A DNA stretch of 64,000 nucleotides from Bremerella sp. JC817 (lineage in GTDB: Bacteria > Planctomycetota > Planctomycetia > Pirellulales > Pirellulaceae): positions 124,001 to 188,000 of the forward strand of contig NZ_JBFEFG010000268.1 in NCBI RefSeq assembly GCF_040718835.1, written 5' to 3'. This document shows positions 28,315 through 37,490 of the stretch, in pieces. The notes under the pieces were generated by a model. That model saw only the letters and a list, made by a program, of their open reading frames with translations. It was not told the origin of the DNA and ran no database searches. The first letter of the stretch is position 1. Every line of letters begins with the position of its first letter. The translations under genes and the position numbers were made by a program.

Positions 28315-29676
28315 ATGCGATTCATGCGAAACCTCCTTAACAAAATGAAGCTTCCGCAACGCCTGCCACTTGGCTCGGCGGCTGCGTGCGCCTTGTTGAT
28401 GGTGGGGTGTTCGCCTGCGAAGCCAGAATCGGCAAAGCCGCTTTCGATTGTGGTCAGTGGTGATACTGCTGGCTGGATTGTCCCGTGCGGATGTACCACT
28501 AACCAGTCAGGAGGTCTGCTGCGGCGTGGCGGTTACCTGCGGCAGTTAAGTGAAGAGCGAGAGGTTTTATACCTCGACTGCGGAGGGGCTGGCAGTGGAA
28601 CCTCTCCGTACGACTTCGCCAAGTTCGGGGCAATTTTGGCGGGCGAACAGGCCATGGGGGTGAAGTTCCACAATGTCGGTGCTTCCGAAGCTGCCTTCCT
28701 GGCAAGTTCGACACCAAACAAAGGCAACGCCTTCCCAGGGCTGTACTCGGCCAACGTGACAGCTGACCTGCTTTCGTCCGATCGCTATCAAATATTGAAT
28801 GCCGCCGACGAACGCATTCTTGTCATCGGGGTGCTGTCGAATGCTGATGGTTCCACCCAGAGCGATCATGTACCAGCACGCGATGCCGTGCTTGAAGTTC
28901 TGTCAAAGGTCAAACGAGGCGATGACTACGATTTCGCGATTCTTCTGGCGTATGCAGCGGAAGAAAAACTGGTGACTCTGGCGAAACAATTGCCAGAGCT
29001 CGATGCCGTGATTGGTGGACCTACTGGACAGGCGATCGTCCCTCGAAAAGTGGGGGCAACCTGGATCGGGGCCGCAACCAATAAAGGCAAGTTTTTGGTC
29101 CAGCTAGATTTCCCCGCGAACGGATCGGAATCGGTCGTTGGCAAGGCGGTTGAGATGACCGCGGATCTTCCCGAAGATCCAGAACAAGCCGCGAATCTCG
29201 AAGCGTTCTATCAGCGGCTCGCCCAAAATGACTTTTCCGCCCGCGAAACCTCGTTTGCGGACCAGACGCTATTTCAAAGCAGCCCGGGCGGGACAATCGC
29301 GGGTCATGCAAGCTGTCAAAGTTGTCATGAAGAAGACTATCAATTGTGGTCCCAGTCTGCCCATGCGCACGCCTGGAAGACGTTGGTCGATCAAAAGTCA
29401 GATGTCGATCCTTATTGCCAGCAATGCCACGTCACCGGATATGGCGTCGAGGGTGGATTCGTGTCGCGGAGGCAGTCCTCCGATCGCGTTGATGTATCAT
29501 GCGAAAGCTGTCATGGGCCTTCCGACGCGCATCGCAACGATCCTTCGATTCGAACGGCCTATTTCGGGAACGCGAAGGTGACCTGCGTTCGCTGCCACGA
29601 CCACGAAAACAGTCCTGAGTTTGACTATCAAACCTACTGGCAGCAAATCGAACACGGAGAAGGGAATTCCGGATGA
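28315..29676 (+). CDS. Tetraheme c-type cytochrome lipoprotein with a 5'-nucleotidase-like N-terminal domain
   Basis: 453 residues, lipoprotein signal ending LLMVGC (Cys32). Residues about 43-290 resemble the metallophosphatase/5'-nucleotidase fold seen in SoxB-like proteins (starts SIVVSGDTAGWIVPCGCTTN, with LLRRGGYLRQL), but the metal-binding Asp/His set is incomplete, so catalysis is doubtful. The C-terminal part has four CxxCH heme sites: 334-338, 368-372, 396-400 and 424-428, in a cytochrome c554-like arrangement with extra His (SAHAHAW) that could be distal ligands. It sits inside the MoxR operon, and its last bases overlap the next gene by four (ATGA). An electron-carrying or redox-sensing role outside the cytoplasm is inferred. 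Confidence 0.85.
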   Translation: MRFMRNLLNKMKLPQRLPLGSAAACALLMVGCSPAKPESAKPLSIVVSGDTAGWIVPCGCTTNQSGGLLRRGGYLRQLSEEREVLYLDCGGAGSGTSPYDFAKFGAILAGEQAMGVKFHNVGASEAAFLASSTPNKGNAFPGLYSANVTADLLSSDRYQILNAADERILVIGVLSNADGSTQSDHVPARDAVLEVLSKVKRGDDYDFAILLAYAAEEKLVTLAKQLPELDAVIGGPTGQAIVPRKVGATWIGAATNKGKFLVQLDFPANGSESVVGKAVEMTADLPEDPEQAANLEAFYQRLAQNDFSARETSFADQTLFQSSPGGTIAGHASCQSCHEEDYQLWSQSAHAHAWKTLVDQKSDVDPYCQQCHVTGYGVEGGFVSRRQSSDRVDVSCESCHGPSDAHRNDPSIRTAYFGNAKVTCVRCHDHENSPEFDYQTYWQQIEHGEGNSG

Positions 29677-32600
29677 TGAGAATCGGCTCAAAACTCGGGC
29701 AGCCTAACCTCTGGATCGCTGTGGCATGCCTCATGGGGTGCGTCGGCGTAGCGTCGCCGCACGTGCGAGCGCAAGAGTCTCCTCCTTCGCTCGATCAACA
29801 ATTGATCGATTCGCTAGGCGGATCCGTGGAACAGATGGTGGAAGATGCGCTCTCCGACGACCCATCTAGCAATAAACCAGCCAAGGAACTGCCAGCAGAA
29901 GATTCCGGCCAGAAACCTGCTGAACAGAAGACGCCACCTGAGATCAAAGTTGTCCCGCACCAGATGCGAGAGGAAACGGGCGGGTTCGCTGGCGTTCTAC
30001 AGTTGGCACAGCAAGAAGACCATCCGTTATTGATCATCGCGGGGGGAGAAAACTGCCCCTGGTGCACGCTGCTGAAACAGGAACTACAAAAGGAGCCACT
30101 GCCGACTGCCCTGAAGAAATGGACGCTGGTTGAATTCGACGTCGACCAGTCGCCAGCCACTGCCCAGCAGCTTGGTGTCACGGTGATCCCCGCCCTAAGG
30201 ATTCTTTCGAAGTCCGGCACGTCTATCGCCAAGCATGACGGATACCTGGAAGCGGCGGATCTCGCGGAGTGGCTCGAGGAACATCGTCAAACGGCAGCAG
30301 AAGAAGCCGATCGAATTTTGCTCGATCGCAGCGAACCAGACACCACGACCGTTTTAAAGTTGATTCAACAGCTTGATCAGCGAGATGCCCTCCGTCGTGA
30401 GGCAGCGATCAGCCGATTGGCGTTGGTGCCTCAGCTTGCCAGCGGTCCCCTTGTCGATGCTTTCGCCGAGGGTGATCTCTCGATGCGATTGGCCACGCTC
30501 GAGGTGCTGCAGCAATGGGATGCCCCAGTCAGTGGTATCGATCCATGGCAACCTGATTCGATCAACGAGCCCCTGATTCAATCGCTGCGGGAGTGGAGTT
30601 CCGAATTAAAGGTCGATCCCAATGGCAGGGACCGCGCGCTCTCAGATGAACAGCTTGCCGAAGCCAACTCGCAAATCGATCGTTTGCTGAAGGTCGACCT
30701 GGTAGAAGGGGAAGCAATCGCTGCCCGGCTATCGCGTCATGCCGATGCGTTGTTGCCGGAGGTCTATCGGCGACTCGACGAGGCCGAGACGGACGACGCG
30801 CGGATGAAACTCCGCGCCCTACGATATCGACTCGTCGCGAACGATTCGCTGGTGCTGCGATTTCCTGGCGGACTGGCCCGCTTGGCATCGAGTGACGTTC
30901 CGACCCGTCGCCAGGCCGCGGAGCAACTGATCAGCCTGGCTACCGCCGGGGATCAGGCACTATTTCTGGAACTGTTCAGCGATCGCGATTCGCTGATTCG
31001 AGAACTCGCCCTCAAGGGATTGCAAACCGTCGGTGGTGAAGCCGCGACTCAGACACTGGTCAAGCTGCTTTCCGATCCAGAGCCGAACGTGCGGGCGGCA
31101 GTGCTTAAGCAGCTTGCCGAACAAGCATCGCCGAAGCTGTTGCCGCAAGTTGCTGAGTACGTGAAGTCTGAGACCGATCCCGACTTGCTCGTCCACGCAC
31201 TGCGGTACTTCCGCGAAATTCCCACCGAAGCGAGTAGTCAGGCGGTGCTACCGCTTCTCTCGCATGACCAATGGCAAGTTCGCGCCGAGGCTGCCGATGC
31301 GATTCGAGAGTTTATGAACGACAGCGAATTCAATCAGAACGAGATGCTGGTCGGCCAGGTCGAAGAGAAGTTATTGTCGCGGCTCGATGATGAAGATGGC
31401 TTTGTATTTAGTCGGGTCGCCTCCGCATTAGCAAAACGACTAAAAGAACCCGCCGTTGAGCCATTTTTTTCCGCCCTGGAGCGACATCCCGAAGTTGCCC
31501 CGGAGGTGATCAAAAGCATGTCGTATTCCACGGCGGAAATGACCGCAGTCCAAGATCGGTTCTTCATGCTGTTGAAGCACGACAGTGCCACGCTTCGAAT
31601 AAGCGGTATCGAAGGGATCTCGCGTGCCAGCGATCATCCACCTTCCGAGTGGGTCGAGGACATGCTCAACGATCCCGAAGAACGGGTACGCATGGCGACA
31701 GCGAGTGTCTTGTTTGGAACATTCCACGATCAACTGGAAAGCAAGAAGCGATGGTTAATTGAAGGTTCTGATCCACGTCTATCGGATGGGTTGGAGCTTG
31801 ATAGTTCGCCAGGAAACGATCCGTTCGGAGACCCATTTGGTACCATTCGCAAGATCTTTTCCGCAGAGAAGCCGAAGGATGAAAAGAAGCCAGCGGATAA
31901 GCCGAAGCCATGGGATGAGATGGTGGCCGAAATAAATGTGACGTTGCCTTGGCCCAACGCGCAGCAGACGCTGGTTCCACCTTTAAAGGAAATGATGGCA
32001 AGCGAAGACCCAGCGACGCGTCTGCTGGCAGCCAGCAATCTGTTAGTCATGGGGCATAAAGACGAGACTTTGCCCGTCATCGAAGAGGCAGTGCAAGCAC
32101 GACCGTCGCTTGCGGGAAATGCAGCGGCTATATTGCCATGGTTGCCGTGGGAACAACGCCTCGAGAAATTCAACTGGCTCTTGCCGATGGCGTTACAGAA
32201 TGATCAGTCACGTCAACTCTTTCAGGCATTCACCGAACCGTTGGAACCTCGTGGTGCGGAACGTCTCTGGGAGATCGTTGCCGACAAAGATTTCAATTCA
32301 AGACTCGCAGGCAATATCTCTCGAGCGATTGGTTCGTCGCTGACGGGCGAGTGGTACTGGCGGTACGATAAAGACAGCAACGACAACCCAGCCATCAAGG
32401 ATCAGGTGATCGAGAACGCCAAGTTGCACCTGCAGACGGGGAACGAGTGGGAAACCTTGATTGCCCTCTTTCAGATCAGTAATGCCGATCCAACGATGGC
32501 AGCCAACCTGGCGAAAGAGATTTACGCCGACGAGTTCCAGCCGCAAGAACTCCGCGACGACGCCTATCAGATTGCCTTCCTTTACGCGGATCCCGACAAA

Positions 32601-33152
32601 CGCGTTGCGTTAGCGAAAGAGGGACTGCAGAGCGATAATCCCAAGCACCAGGCGATTGCCGTGGTCGCGCTGGTTCTGGCGGATGAATATGATGAGTTTT
32701 CAACCGTCCGCAACGAACTCCATTTCAATCGTTCGTATTCCTCGCATTTCTTTTCATCATCAAGCTCAGGCCCTGGTCCGATCATTCCGAAGGTGATCGA
32801 CGGAATTGACCCGGAAACCGCTCGCGATCTGCTGACACACTCAGAAGCAAAGGTGCGTGCCCTGGCTGGCTATGCTCTGGCAATGCATGGCGATGACGCG
32901 GGACTGGCAGAGTTGCTTGAATTCTGGAGAAACGAGGCGTATGAAGATTCGACCTACCAACGGCTTGTCTATAGCGCGATTGCCAAGTTGAACGCAGGCG
33001 ATCAGATCGAAACATTACGGGAAATCGCCTCGCAGCACGAAGGCTACTACGCCGGGCAGTTCTACTGGACGATCCGCATCATGAGCGGCGACGAAGTGCT
33101 TCAGTTACGCAAAGAACTGCGAGACAAGTTTGGCGACAACATACTTCATTAA
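29673..33152 (+). CDS. Exported thioredoxin-fold plus HEAT-repeat protein
   Basis: 1159 residues with a signal peptide (about 1-34, cleavage after VRA). Residues about 105-195 form a thioredoxin-like fold with CPWC at 128-131, followed by the cis-Pro region (VTVIPALRIL). From about 230 on, HEAT-like repeats recur (DALRREAAISRLALVPQLAS, LIRELALKGLQTVGGEAATQTLVKLLSD, VRAAVLKQLAEQA), broken by a linker rich in Lys and Pro (about 715-750). Such scaffolds hold protein partners; the CxxC head suggests disulfide or redox work in the periplasm, fitting the tetraheme protein just upstream. The start overlaps that gene by four bases. Confidence 0.82.
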   Translation: MMRIGSKLGQPNLWIAVACLMGCVGVASPHVRAQESPPSLDQQLIDSLGGSVEQMVEDALSDDPSSNKPAKELPAEDSGQKPAEQKTPPEIKVVPHQMREETGGFAGVLQLAQQEDHPLLIIAGGENCPWCTLLKQELQKEPLPTALKKWTLVEFDVDQSPATAQQLGVTVIPALRILSKSGTSIAKHDGYLEAADLAEWLEEHRQTAAEEADRILLDRSEPDTTTVLKLIQQLDQRDALRREAAISRLALVPQLASGPLVDAFAEGDLSMRLATLEVLQQWDAPVSGIDPWQPDSINEPLIQSLREWSSELKVDPNGRDRALSDEQLAEANSQIDRLLKVDLVEGEAIAARLSRHADALLPEVYRRLDEAETDDARMKLRALRYRLVANDSLVLRFPGGLARLASSDVPTRRQAAEQLISLATAGDQALFLELFSDRDSLIRELALKGLQTVGGEAATQTLVKLLSDPEPNVRAAVLKQLAEQASPKLLPQVAEYVKSETDPDLLVHALRYFREIPTEASSQAVLPLLSHDQWQVRAEAADAIREFMNDSEFNQNEMLVGQVEEKLLSRLDDEDGFVFSRVASALAKRLKEPAVEPFFSALERHPEVAPEVIKSMSYSTAEMTAVQDRFFMLLKHDSATLRISGIEGISRASDHPPSEWVEDMLNDPEERVRMATASVLFGTFHDQLESKKRWLIEGSDPRLSDGLELDSSPGNDPFGDPFGTIRKIFSAEKPKDEKKPADKPKPWDEMVAEINVTLPWPNAQQTLVPPLKEMMASEDPATRLLAASNLLVMGHKDETLPVIEEAVQARPSLAGNAAAILPWLPWEQRLEKFNWLLPMALQNDQSRQLFQAFTEPLEPRGAERLWEIVADKDFNSRLAGNISRAIGSSLTGEWYWRYDKDSNDNPAIKDQVIENAKLHLQTGNEWETLIALFQISNADPTMAANLAKEIYADEFQPQELRDDAYQIAFLYADPDKRVALAKEGLQSDNPKHQAIAVVALVLADEYDEFSTVRNELHFNRSYSSHFFSSSSSGPGPIIPKVIDGIDPETARDLLTHSEAKVRALAGYALAMHGDDAGLAELLEFWRNEAYEDSTYQRLVYSAIAKLNAGDQIETLREIASQHEGYYAGQFYWTIRIMSGDEVLQLRKELRDKFGDNILH

Positions 33153-33252
33153 GTACGAAGCGAAGCCACACCAACGTGGTCAACGAACAACATCCAGCCC
33201 AGATCAAATATGCCTGGCCGCTTGGCGGTGGCGACTTTTCAAGAGGACGATT

Positions 33253-34200
33253 ATGAGAACCGCATTTCTTAAGGTATCTGCAGTCGCTACGGTGGCCTGT
33301 TTATTATTGGTTAGTGGCCCGCAATCGACATTCGGTGAAGAAGCTCGGTTGCTCCGGTCCAATGGCACATCTGTAATCAAGCGGTTGCCGCAGGAACTGG
33401 TGGTGACCATCGAGTTTCTCGCACGCGATAAGTCGGTGAAGGAAGCGGTTGCCAAGCTCGAAAGCCGCAAGAAGACTGCCGAAGGCTTGCTCAAGACGTT
33501 GGATGCCAACATGGAGTCGATGCAGTTTACCATGCCATCGACATCCAATCGTTCCAGCCAAAAGATGGAAGAGTTGCAAGCGATGTTCCAGGAAAACGTT
33601 CGTCGCAGCGGATCGGAAATGCCGGAAGGCCTCAAGCTGCCGAAGTCGGTTAATGTGAGCTCGACGTTGACAGTCCGTTGGCCTCTGCCTGAAGGATCGC
33701 CAACGGAATTATTGTTGGTAGTCAGTGAGCTGAAGCAAAAAATCGAGGAAGCGGATATCGCCAGTACCAAAGATGAAGAGCCGAATCTGGCCGAGCAGGA
33801 AATGATGGCGGAGGCCGAGGCGATGGGGTACAGTTCGTACCGATCGCGTTCCAGCGAAGAGGTCGAACCAGGCACGCCGAAGTTCAGCTTCCGCTGCCAA
33901 CTTGCGGACGAAGATCGTCAGCAGGGGCTGAAGGATGCTTTCAAGAAGGCTCGGGCAAGTGCCGAGGAACTGGCGAGTGCTGCGGGAATGAAGGTAGCCC
34001 GCCTGAGCAATCTCGAGTCGAACGTCCGTGGTGCATCAGTCGAGATGAACGAATACTACGGCTACCCTGGCGGCTACGGACGCGGGATGGGGATGCCTTC
34101 GACAGACGATGGCTTGACGGCGGAGAGCCCTTTGTTTGGCGAACTCGAGTTTCACTTTTCGGTCGGGGCAGCCTTCGAGATGGTCGCCGCTCCGAATTAA
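33253..34200 (+). CDS. Exported SIMPL (DUF541) domain protein
   Basis: 315 residues from ATG 33253, preceded by AGAGGA; the frame runs back to 33130 but only the later start gives a signal peptide (about 1-28). SIMPL features: an N-terminal strand rich in charged residues, then the conserved C-terminal helix-strand AFKKARASAEELASAAGMKVARLSNL. A Gly/Tyr-rich insert (GYPGGYGRGMGM) lies near residue 277. Periplasmic SIMPL proteins are widely distributed and of unclear function. It is the last gene before the terminator at 34228 and may be part of the MoxR operon or have its own promoter in the 100-base gap. Confidence 0.78.
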   Translation: MRTAFLKVSAVATVACLLLVSGPQSTFGEEARLLRSNGTSVIKRLPQELVVTIEFLARDKSVKEAVAKLESRKKTAEGLLKTLDANMESMQFTMPSTSNRSSQKMEELQAMFQENVRRSGSEMPEGLKLPKSVNVSSTLTVRWPLPEGSPTELLLVVSELKQKIEEADIASTKDEEPNLAEQEMMAEAEAMGYSSYRSRSSEEVEPGTPKFSFRCQLADEDRQQGLKDAFKKARASAEELASAAGMKVARLSNLESNVRGASVEMNEYYGYPGGYGRGMGMPSTDDGLTAESPLFGELEFHFSVGAAFEMVAAPN

Positions 34201-34227
34201 CTTTTCTCGCGATAGACATCCCATTTC

Positions 34228-34267
34228 AGCCCTGGTCCGGACGAGCGGAAGCAGGGCTTTTCTTTTT
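34228..34267 (+). terminator. Terminator closing the first MoxR operon
   Basis: AGCCCTG (34228-34234) pairs with CAGGGCT (34252-34258) around a 17-base loop, followed by TTTCTTTTT. Confidence 0.75.
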
Positions 34268-34357
34268 GCTGGCTGACATCTTCCTGCGGCCAATTATTCA
34301 ACTTAATTTCGAGTCTTCCCGCTGCTTTCTGGGATCGTGCTCAAATCTCATCGGTGA

Positions 34358-34696
34358 ACCGATCTCCAGCTGACTCGGCAGACATTCGCCCACCAAAAGG
34401 GAGTTATCCATCGTGACTTGAAACCGTCGAATGTGTTGGTGTCGCTCGAAAATGGGAGGCCGGTTCCGAGGAGCATCGACTTTGGTGTGGCGAAGGGGAT
34501 TCAGCAAAGCATGGCAGGATGGACGTTAAATGGGCCCAGTGCAACCTTGCCGTTTCCCTGGTTCGATTGGATGCACTTCTTGATCAACTACGAGCGGGCT
34601 GAGAAACTGATCCACGATCATCTTCCTATGCCTGACCCACAATTAGGGACACGGACTCGACGAGCTCTGTTAATTGTGCAGCGATGCTCTCTGTGA
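34358..34696 (+). pseudogene. Remnant of a eukaryotic-like Ser/Thr protein kinase gene
   Basis: The frame that opens after a TGA at 34355 has no start and encodes, at about 34385-34519, the kinase catalytic loop and Mg site: [20 protein letters not shown] and then [20 protein letters not shown] and DFG are unmistakable. The N lobe (Gly loop, Lys, C helix) is missing upstream and the activation segment and APE motif are missing downstream; unrelated-looking residues (about 34520-34696) follow. This is the debris of a planctomycete Ser/Thr kinase after internal deletions. It cannot be active. The surrounding 533-base stretch (34201-34733) holds no other gene I can support. Confidence 0.8.
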
Positions 34697-34733
34697 ACCC
34701 TTAAGCCTTTGCCTTCTTGATTTCGCCGTCACA

Positions 34734-35276
34734 ATGCCTACCGAATCTGTACAATGCTACCCCGAAAACCCCGGTATCCTGCGACGGTTCGAATTGGGTG
34801 GACTGTCGAAATCGGAACTGCGAGAGAGGCTTCGAAGTTTCGATATCCAAGTGAATCCGATCGGAGAGCAACTCTTTCGGCATCCGCTCTTCGTTCCGAC
34901 CCAATCAATCTATCCTTTATCCACCGTTGAGCTATCGGTTGCCGAACTAGGTCTTGGAAATGGAGGAACGCTTGGCGAGATTGTCGAGCAAATGCGGAAA
35001 GTCGAACTCGACTTCTGTCCTCTCGAGACCGGGCCGTTTTGGCGTCTGCAATTTCTCGACCAGGCAGAAGGTGCGATCGGACAGCCGCCAACCAAGAACT
35101 GCGCTCCTCCTGGGGCGATCACGGTGCTTTCCAGGCCGCTCGATTCTAGTGATGGCACGCCAAAAGGATTTTATCTGCGGAAAATCGAGGGGATGTTATG
35201 GCTTCGCGGGTATGTTTCTGGCGACGATCATTGTTGGAGCCCGTTAGATCGGCTGCTATTTGCGGTTAAAGCGTAG
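34734..35276 (+). CDS. Hypothetical protein of about 180 residues
   Basis: The ATG at 34734 is chosen because the frame upstream (from 34674) runs through kinase-remnant debris. I do not recognise a domain. The protein is soluble, without signal peptide or membrane segment. It has a helical N-terminal part (LSKSELRERLRSF), a middle segment IGEQLFRHPLFVPTQ and a beta-rich end (GFYLRKIEGMLWLRGYV). Codon use is like the neighbours. It stands alone between a kinase pseudogene and the glycosidase gene. Confidence 0.6.
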   Translation: MPTESVQCYPENPGILRRFELGGLSKSELRERLRSFDIQVNPIGEQLFRHPLFVPTQSIYPLSTVELSVAELGLGNGGTLGEIVEQMRKVELDFCPLETGPFWRLQFLDQAEGAIGQPPTKNCAPPGAITVLSRPLDSSDGTPKGFYLRKIEGMLWLRGYVSGDDHCWSPLDRLLFAVKA

Positions 35277-35446
35277 ACGAGCAAGCAGTTCGAGTTTAGT
35301 GGCGTTCTGAACCGAGGTTGGGACGCAACCACTTCTCGTTTATCATGCAGCAGAATACTGCGGCAACGCTCGCCGGCGGTTTTTAGCTGAATCAGGGGGA
35401 ACCGGCTCCCTCGCCACGAACCATCTGCAGAGAAGACAAAAGCACC

Positions 35447-37033
35447 GTGTTTACTGAATCCGAAGGCAGCCGCAAAGCGATTGGCGACGTCGATGTTGTG
35501 TATCACGAAGGACTGTATCACCTGTTCCATCTCGTGCTGCCCAACCATGACTTCATCGCTCATGCCGTCAGCACCGATGGTATCAACTGGCGACGTGTCA
35601 ACAATGCACTATTCATCGGCGATCCGGGATCTTGGGACGACTTGATGTTGTGGACCATGGCGGTCTCGCCCGACCCGTTCGTGCCTGGCCGATGGCGGAT
35701 GTTCTATACCGGCCTGTCACGGCGAGAACAAGGAAACATCCAGAGGATTGGACTGGCGGTTAGCGACGATCTTTACCATTGGCAGAAAACGTCAGCGAAT
35801 TGGTCCGATGATCGCGGCCCGTACGACCCCCCAGAAGTAATTCGGGCTCGGAAGCTGGCGCGTGAGCAACCCACAAGTTGCCGACACGCTCCGTTTGATC
35901 CGGAAAGCCATTTTCCGCTGGAACCTGATGGAGAGTATTACGAATCGAAACTCGACGAAGGTCGGCACTGGGTTAGCTTCCGAGACCCCTATTACTATCG
36001 CGAAGGAGATCGTGGCTGGCTGATCATGGCCGCGCGAACCAAAGAAGGGCCTATCGTGCGCCGAGGTTGTGTCGGCGTGATGGAGGAAGTGGGACCTGGA
36101 CAGTTCGAGGCCCGGCCGCCACTTCATCACCCAGGGCTGTACGACGATATTGAAGTGCCGAATCTCATCAAGATTCGCAACGAATATTACCTGATCGGTA
36201 GCCTTCGCGAAGATGCCAAGATTCGTTATTGGCACACGAGCCAGATCGGCAAGCCATGGCGCAGTTACTACGACAATGTGCTTCTCGCACAAGGTAACTA
36301 CGCCGCGCGCGTCTGTCGCGATGATAAGGGCTGGCTGCTTTGGAACTTCTTTACGCTGGGGGGGATTGATCGAACATCCCGAAATTTGATGCCTCCTCCC
36401 AAGCGACTGGTGCTTTCAGAAGAAGGGATGCTGCGAGCAAAGTCGTTTGAGGGTTTGGACCAATGGGTTGGCGAACGAATCGATACGCGCTGCGTTCATC
36501 CGCTCCAGCGGGGTATCGGACAGCAAACTTGCTCGATCGATGGCAACAATCTTGATCTCTGCTGCGAGGCAGGCTTCCAGGCGTACGTCTTCGATGGGGC
36601 GATTGAATCGGCGAAATTCAGTGCCAAGATCGATCTTTATGGTCTCGGCAAGTGCGGCATTATTTGCCGCGTCGATCCCGAAACCCAGGACGGGTACTAT
36701 TTGTCGCTCGACTTGTTAAAAGGAGTCGCTCAGCTTCGTGCCTGGCACACCGGCGAGCCGGGCAGTGGCGAGCACATGATGCAGTTCCGGGCACTGCAAG
36801 GTGGCAATTGGCATAGCACCACCCCTGGTCAGGCCGAGATTAGCTTGATCGCGTTCGGCCATTACCTGGAACTTTCCGTTGATGGTCGCGTGATTCTTTC
36901 GCTGGCAGATTCGACCTTCTTGTCGGGTCAGTTTGGCGTGTACCTCGAATCGGCCAGCATGCGTTTGTATGACGTCGACCTGCGAAAGATGCGCGGGCCA
37001 GAGCAATCTGCCAATCATCTGGTGACCGGCTAG
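35447..37033 (+). CDS. GH32/GH43-like glycoside hydrolase with C-terminal beta-sandwich
   Basis: 528 residues from GTG 35447. The first 330 residues make a five-bladed propeller of the GH32/43/68 type: the first blade has an acidic nucleophile candidate ([16 protein letters not shown], Asp14/16), the middle has the RDP motif (179-181), and Glu236 in DIEVPN matches the acid/base Glu before the conserved Pro. About 370-528 is a beta-sandwich (laminin-G/concanavalin-like) that may bind sugar. There is no signal peptide, so it acts in the cytoplasm unless exported another way. It stands ahead of a permease and two sugar-acid genes. The substrate is unknown: fructosides or arabino/xylo-oligosaccharides are the usual range. 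Confidence 0.8.
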   Translation: MFTESEGSRKAIGDVDVVYHEGLYHLFHLVLPNHDFIAHAVSTDGINWRRVNNALFIGDPGSWDDLMLWTMAVSPDPFVPGRWRMFYTGLSRREQGNIQRIGLAVSDDLYHWQKTSANWSDDRGPYDPPEVIRARKLAREQPTSCRHAPFDPESHFPLEPDGEYYESKLDEGRHWVSFRDPYYYREGDRGWLIMAARTKEGPIVRRGCVGVMEEVGPGQFEARPPLHHPGLYDDIEVPNLIKIRNEYYLIGSLREDAKIRYWHTSQIGKPWRSYYDNVLLAQGNYAARVCRDDKGWLLWNFFTLGGIDRTSRNLMPPPKRLVLSEEGMLRAKSFEGLDQWVGERIDTRCVHPLQRGIGQQTCSIDGNNLDLCCEAGFQAYVFDGAIESAKFSAKIDLYGLGKCGIICRVDPETQDGYYLSLDLLKGVAQLRAWHTGEPGSGEHMMQFRALQGGNWHSTTPGQAEISLIAFGHYLELSVDGRVILSLADSTFLSGQFGVYLESASMRLYDVDLRKMRGPEQSANHLVTG

Positions 37034-37490
37034 TTCTCCGTTGCCGGTTCCTCCGCGTTGTCGTCGGCCTTGTTCGTGGAGAAGAACGCGGCCGACTTCT
37101 TAATGACGACGTCAAACAGTGGAATGAAGACGATTGATCGAAGGCGTCTGGGCGTTCGGCGATAGTTTGTGGAATTGATTCAATCGATAAAAATTCTCAG
37201 GGGAGTTGTGCTTCAATTCGTTCCCCCATTTGCCCGCGTACTTCACTTCTGGTACCTTCTGGACATCCTGAGAATTATAAAAAAGCGGCAAATAAGCAAA
37301 AAACGAATGCTAAACGATCCTGCGGTGGCATCGCCCAGGCAAGCACATCCGTTTCGCTACTTTGCCTCTCGACCGCTTCGCCCCACACTCCCCCCTGAAG
37401 ACGCGATTCTCCATGAACATCGCGTCCTACAACGTTCATTCACTCCCCATGCACTCCCACCTGGTTGAATCGAAGTAGGCATTCCGCAAT
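37034..37490. other. Intergenic region with gene debris and an inverted repeat
   Basis: 457 bases. The left end (37031-37178, minus strand) has an open frame without a start that ends in TAG and gives a peptide such as SIVFIPLFDVVIKKSAAFFS; it could be the cut 3' end of an old gene. The middle (37180-37310) is clearly more AT-rich than its surroundings and contains the inverted repeat at 37192/37267. The right end leads into the permease gene without a strong ribosome site. A short plus-strand frame at 37169-37468 is not convincing. Confidence 0.45.
37192..37276. promoter_or_regulatory. 10-bp inverted repeat in an AT-rich stretch, possible operator
   Basis: AATTCTCAGG (37192-37201) and its exact reverse complement CCTGAGAATT (37267-37276) are 65 bases apart, about 215-300 bases before the permease gene. 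The spacing (75 bp centre to centre, about seven helical turns) would suit a dimeric repressor bound at two sites, but no local regulator gene is present. Confidence 0.35.

Noticed and set aside
18386..34200. The MoxR/VWA genes as a dedicated anti-phage (MoxR-VWA conflict) system
   Set aside because: The gene content matches the widespread chromosomal MoxR-DUF58-VWA-DUF4159 sets of planctomycetes, and no effector or sensor module typical of conflict systems was seen in it.
34418..34696. Short kinase-like frame as an intact small gene starting at TTG 34418
   Set aside because: The TTG lies inside the HRDLKPSN motif, so the protein would begin in the middle of the catalytic loop; treated as a pseudogene.
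34674..34733. Earlier start for the hypothetical protein at 34734
   Set aside because: The extra 20 residues are encoded in DNA that overlaps the kinase relic; no ribosome site is present before 34674.
37169..37468. 99-residue plus-strand frame before the permease gene
   Set aside because: Pro/Arg-rich with AT-rich promoter-like DNA at its start; no family, no ribosome site, looks like intergenic DNA.
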